From the NCBI GenBank assembly GCA_033675265.1, contig JAUJYZ010000078.1:124001-188000 (forward strand): 64,000 bases of DNA. Direction: 5' to 3'. Position 1 is the stretch's first letter, and each line of letters begins with the position of its first letter. Below are positions 33,917 to 64,000 of the stretch, one piece after another. A program made the position numbers and the translations under genes. The stretch comes from Actinostola sp. cb2023 (lineage: Eukaryota > Cnidaria > Anthozoa > Actiniaria > Actinostolidae). Under the pieces are notes generated by a model. That model had not been told where the DNA came from. It did not search any database and saw only the letters and a program-made list of their open reading frames with translations.

Positions 33917-34229
33917 TATATATAGCCGAATTGGATAATCGTTGTCAGGTTGGGAAAACAAATCGGTTCAAAATCATAAATCATAGAAGCTGAGACCGCA
34001 AGGATGGATGGGAAATCAGTTCACGGCCCGCATAATAATCAGATATATTCAATGTTCTCGTAGTTTTGAAGGTATATGAACTATTTAACTAAGATCCTAC
34101 AAGTCTGGATAAAAAGGTCGATTATTTGATGGTGTTATTTGAAAGTTTTAATTTCCCAGAATTCCTTTTGGTCATAACTTTCATGATTTTCAACCCGACA
34201 ACTGATTATATGCCTGAATTAGCTATACA
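33917..34229. mobile_element. Foldback MITE family C, copy 3
   Basis: Ends TATATATAGCCGAATTGGAT and inverted TGCCTGAATTAGCTATA. Interior AAGCTGAGACCGCAAGGATG conserved. Confidence 0.8.
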
Positions 34230-34254
34230 ATAATTTATATAATTGCAGCCAATC

Positions 34255-35245
34255 GGAGGACAGGATCGAAGCTCTCCTTGCGACCACTCCCGTAGGCGAC
34301 CAGCTCTAGTTACTACTAAGCCTGTAAGCCAGCTAGTTACTACCATTATCTATATCAGTTTACGAAACCCCGTTGGTATTGTCACTCAAAGTCTGTAATT
34401 AAAAGCTCTCGTAAGCGACCACGACCACTTTTGATATTCACCATTAACCATGTGGTCCGTTTTCCTTTTTTTTTTTTTTTACAGTCTGATTCGTATTTTA
34501 AAAATAGTCAACAATCAACGAACTTGTTCAAAATACTGTTGTGTGAAACATTGCTTGCAAGTGAGCATTAGAGTGATTGCAATAAACCCGGGAAAGAGTA
34601 AAACGAGTTGCTGCAAATAGAACGAGTTGCTGGGAATAAAACCGGAAGTGCACAGTGATTGGTCAATTTCGAGAAGTCGAGTTCTAAAAATACAGCCGAA
34701 CCTCCCGTAAGCGACCACCCAAAATGTCAAGTTTTGTGGTCACTTACGAGAGGCGGTCGCATACGAGAGGCTCCAACTATAGTGATTTGACTTGGAACTG
34801 AACTTTTGGTATTTTGGAAAACTGGTCGATTAGGAGAGGTGGTCGCTTACGAGAGGTTCCAACTATACAGTGATTTGACTTGGAACTGAACTTTTGGTAT
34901 TTTGGAAAACTGGTCGATTAGGAGAGATGGTCGCTTACGAGAGTGGTCGCAACCGGAGGTTCAACTGTAGCCAAACTTGTTCAAACGCTCCTGCACACTA
35001 ACATCTAATTCTAGTTTTATCATTCACGGGTTTCTTGCAATCACTCTATAATACAATACTGTATTTATGGCAGGCTATTATGCTTACGTATTACAATACA
35101 TCAATAGAGCTAAACGGCTCTCGTAAGCGACCAGCCTCTATTGTTTCAGCGCGTGGTCGCTTACGAGAGCCCTTTCTCGTAAGCGACCAGCTCCGAGTTA
35201 CGACCACTATTTCGAATTCCCGAGGTGGTCGCATACGGGCCGCCG
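34255..35245. mobile_element. Cluster of Tigger/pogo-like MITEs
   Basis: A well-formed copy lies at 34693-34967: TA, then CAGCCGAACCTCCCGTAAGC on the left and GGAGGTTCAACTG, TA on the right. It has an internal duplication of about 98 bp. Fragments with the same TAAGCGACC phrase occupy 34280-34430 and 35110-35240. Copy 1 at 680-865 is the same family inverted. Confidence 0.65.
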
Positions 35246-35326
35246 TTCTACCGTTCGACTGCCGTTTCAAATTTCACAGTATTACGCTACTAACTATATT
35301 CCTACTGCACTCCAATCGTCCAATCC

Positions 35327-35401
35327 ACTAGCCTCCTTTGCAGGGGCCGTTTGAGAGGGAGTCTGGGGACCGAAACGAAAAACGGCTGCAAAGGAGGCTA
35401 C
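35327..35401. mobile_element. Small foldback relic
   Basis: TAGCCTCCTTTGCAG and its inverse CTGCAAAGGAGGCTA flank a 45-bp core, in the spacer just upstream of the STRA6-like gene. Confidence 0.55.
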
Positions 35402-35734
35402 CAATCCACGACTGTTCTGTAATGCATTTACCGCCAGGCACAAACATTGTCACGTGACAAAATACCGTAAGAGGCCAAGTACTAGTTTGCAGTTCTAGGA
35501 AACAGAAAACTGCACGCTCCAGACACTCCAGGTACATACATATTGTCTTTATTGACATTATAGTTTGCCTGTCTGCTTATAAATGAGGTTTTGGAAGATC
35601 AATGTCAAAGTAATCTTACATTTGATAGGCTTTATGTGTTGAACAGAGCGAGAGACAGCCACAAAACAGAAGCTGGTTCAGTGATTGTAGCGTGACAGCT
35701 CGATCGACTCGATTTCAACTCATCGTCAGCGATC

Positions 35735-63109
<27,375 letters not shown>

Positions 63110-63710
63110 GTGAGTTGAACTGTTATGTTTGAGTAGGGATGCCTGATGATACAGATAGCCTAAACTGGACACGTTTATATCAGTTATATGCTATGTTATA
63201 TGTTATATGTTTTATATCACTCAAATCGCATCCGTGGAAACTGTTCTGTCATGTGCAAGAGGCATTTACATTCTTGACACAAAAGATCAAACACGAGAAA
63301 GAGTGTTTCATCAGATATCCAAACACCGAGTCGCAGCCGAGTTTTTTCTAACCACTTTCGAGGTGTTTGGATATGGAATAAAACACTCTTTTTCGTGTTT
63401 GATCTAGCTTCTCAAACCATTAATAATTCTTGGAGAAATTCAAAGTTAAAGTTGAACAAATTTTATGCTAATTAAGGTCACGTGTCCAAACATCCTTCAC
63501 GGTAGTGATTTCCTTTGTTTTGTTCTCATGAATTATTAATGAGTTTGAGAACTCAGTATAAAGAAAATGTTTGAAGCTTTACCTCTGTGTTATGTGCTAC
63601 GCTCGTGATTCCACTTAAGTTTTGAACATTTTATGACATCAAATATGTGTCAAGAAGAGTACAGACAACTCAAAACCATCTGCAATTTGTTAAATAGAAC
63701 ATAGAAAGCC
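63110..63710. other. STRA6-like intron 18, first part
   Basis: Contains a foldback element at about 63280-63410 (GATCAAACACGAGAAAGAGT and inverse ACTCTTTTTCGTGTTTGATC). No exon recognised. Confidence 0.55.
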
Positions 63711-63874
63711 ATAGACCGAATGCAATAATGGCGTCCAATTTCAATTGGCATTGTTCAGGACTGACTAACCTCGTGTTCATGTGGAAACACAAAATCATTT
63801 TCACCTGTATGAGAGGCTAGTCAGTCCAGAACAATGGCAATTGAAATTGGACGCCATTATTGCATTCGGTCTAT
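63711..63874. mobile_element. Foldback MITE family K, copy 2
   Basis: ATAGACCGAATGCAATAATG and inverse CATTATTGCATTCGGTCTAT; nearly perfect arms of about 70 bp. The other copy is in intron 6 of the same gene. Confidence 0.85.
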
Positions 63875-64000
63875 CTTCTATTCGTTAAATAGACTCACGA
63901 GAGAACATTAACGAACTCTTTTAAAACAAGCGTAAGAGTGGCACGAGGCGCAGCCAATAGCGACCCTAGCTAGGAAAATAGTTATTTATAGTTTATCGAG

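Overview
The window is eukaryotic genomic DNA from an invertebrate animal, most likely an anthozoan cnidarian (coral or sea anemone). It is AT-rich, has short exons with GT-AG introns, and is packed with short palindromic transposon relics, microsatellites and G/C homopolymer runs. The species assignment is an inference from gene content and repeat style. There are no prokaryotic features such as operons or Shine-Dalgarno sites.

Two genes on the + strand can be reconstructed exon by exon, with all intron phases consistent. (1) A complete Wnt8-type gene lies at 27718-33488: five coding exons, 335 residues, signal peptide, 22 canonical Wnt cysteines and a poly(A) signal at 33853. Its most striking feature is a cysteine at the position that is normally the palmitoleoylated serine (CKCHGVCGSC, residue 193). 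(2) About 1.9 kb downstream starts a STRA6-type multipass membrane protein gene (vitamin A receptor family). Eighteen coding exons are seen between 35735 and 63109, giving 554 residues; the C-terminus lies beyond the window. Intron 3 opens with a 6-kb tandem array of about 96 copies of a 62-bp unit. That unit is the last 32 nt of exon 3 plus the first 30 nt of the intron, so the exon end and its 5' splice site have been amplified about 96-fold.

Region by region: 1-27.6 kb holds almost no confident genes. It has a possible minus-strand first exon at the left edge, a possible minus-strand signal-peptide exon at 4955-5031, a Penelope-like GIY-YIG fragment near 16 kb, hammerhead-like RNA folds, many foldback elements (MITEs) and simple repeats. 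27.7-33.9 kb is Wnt8, with a palindromic element in its 3' UTR. 33.9-35.7 kb is the intergenic spacer, made mostly of transposon relics. 35.7-64 kb is the STRA6-like gene, whose introns carry the splice-donor satellite, a second 127/135-bp satellite, a 7-kb transposon nest (intron 11), a second Penelope-like fragment with a good hammerhead fold, and long (AAT)n/(CAA)n/(CAGT)n tracts.

The two recognised genes have separate roles: Wnt signalling (axial patterning) and retinoid or related small-molecule transport. Nothing in the sequence shows functional coupling beyond their head-to-tail adjacency.
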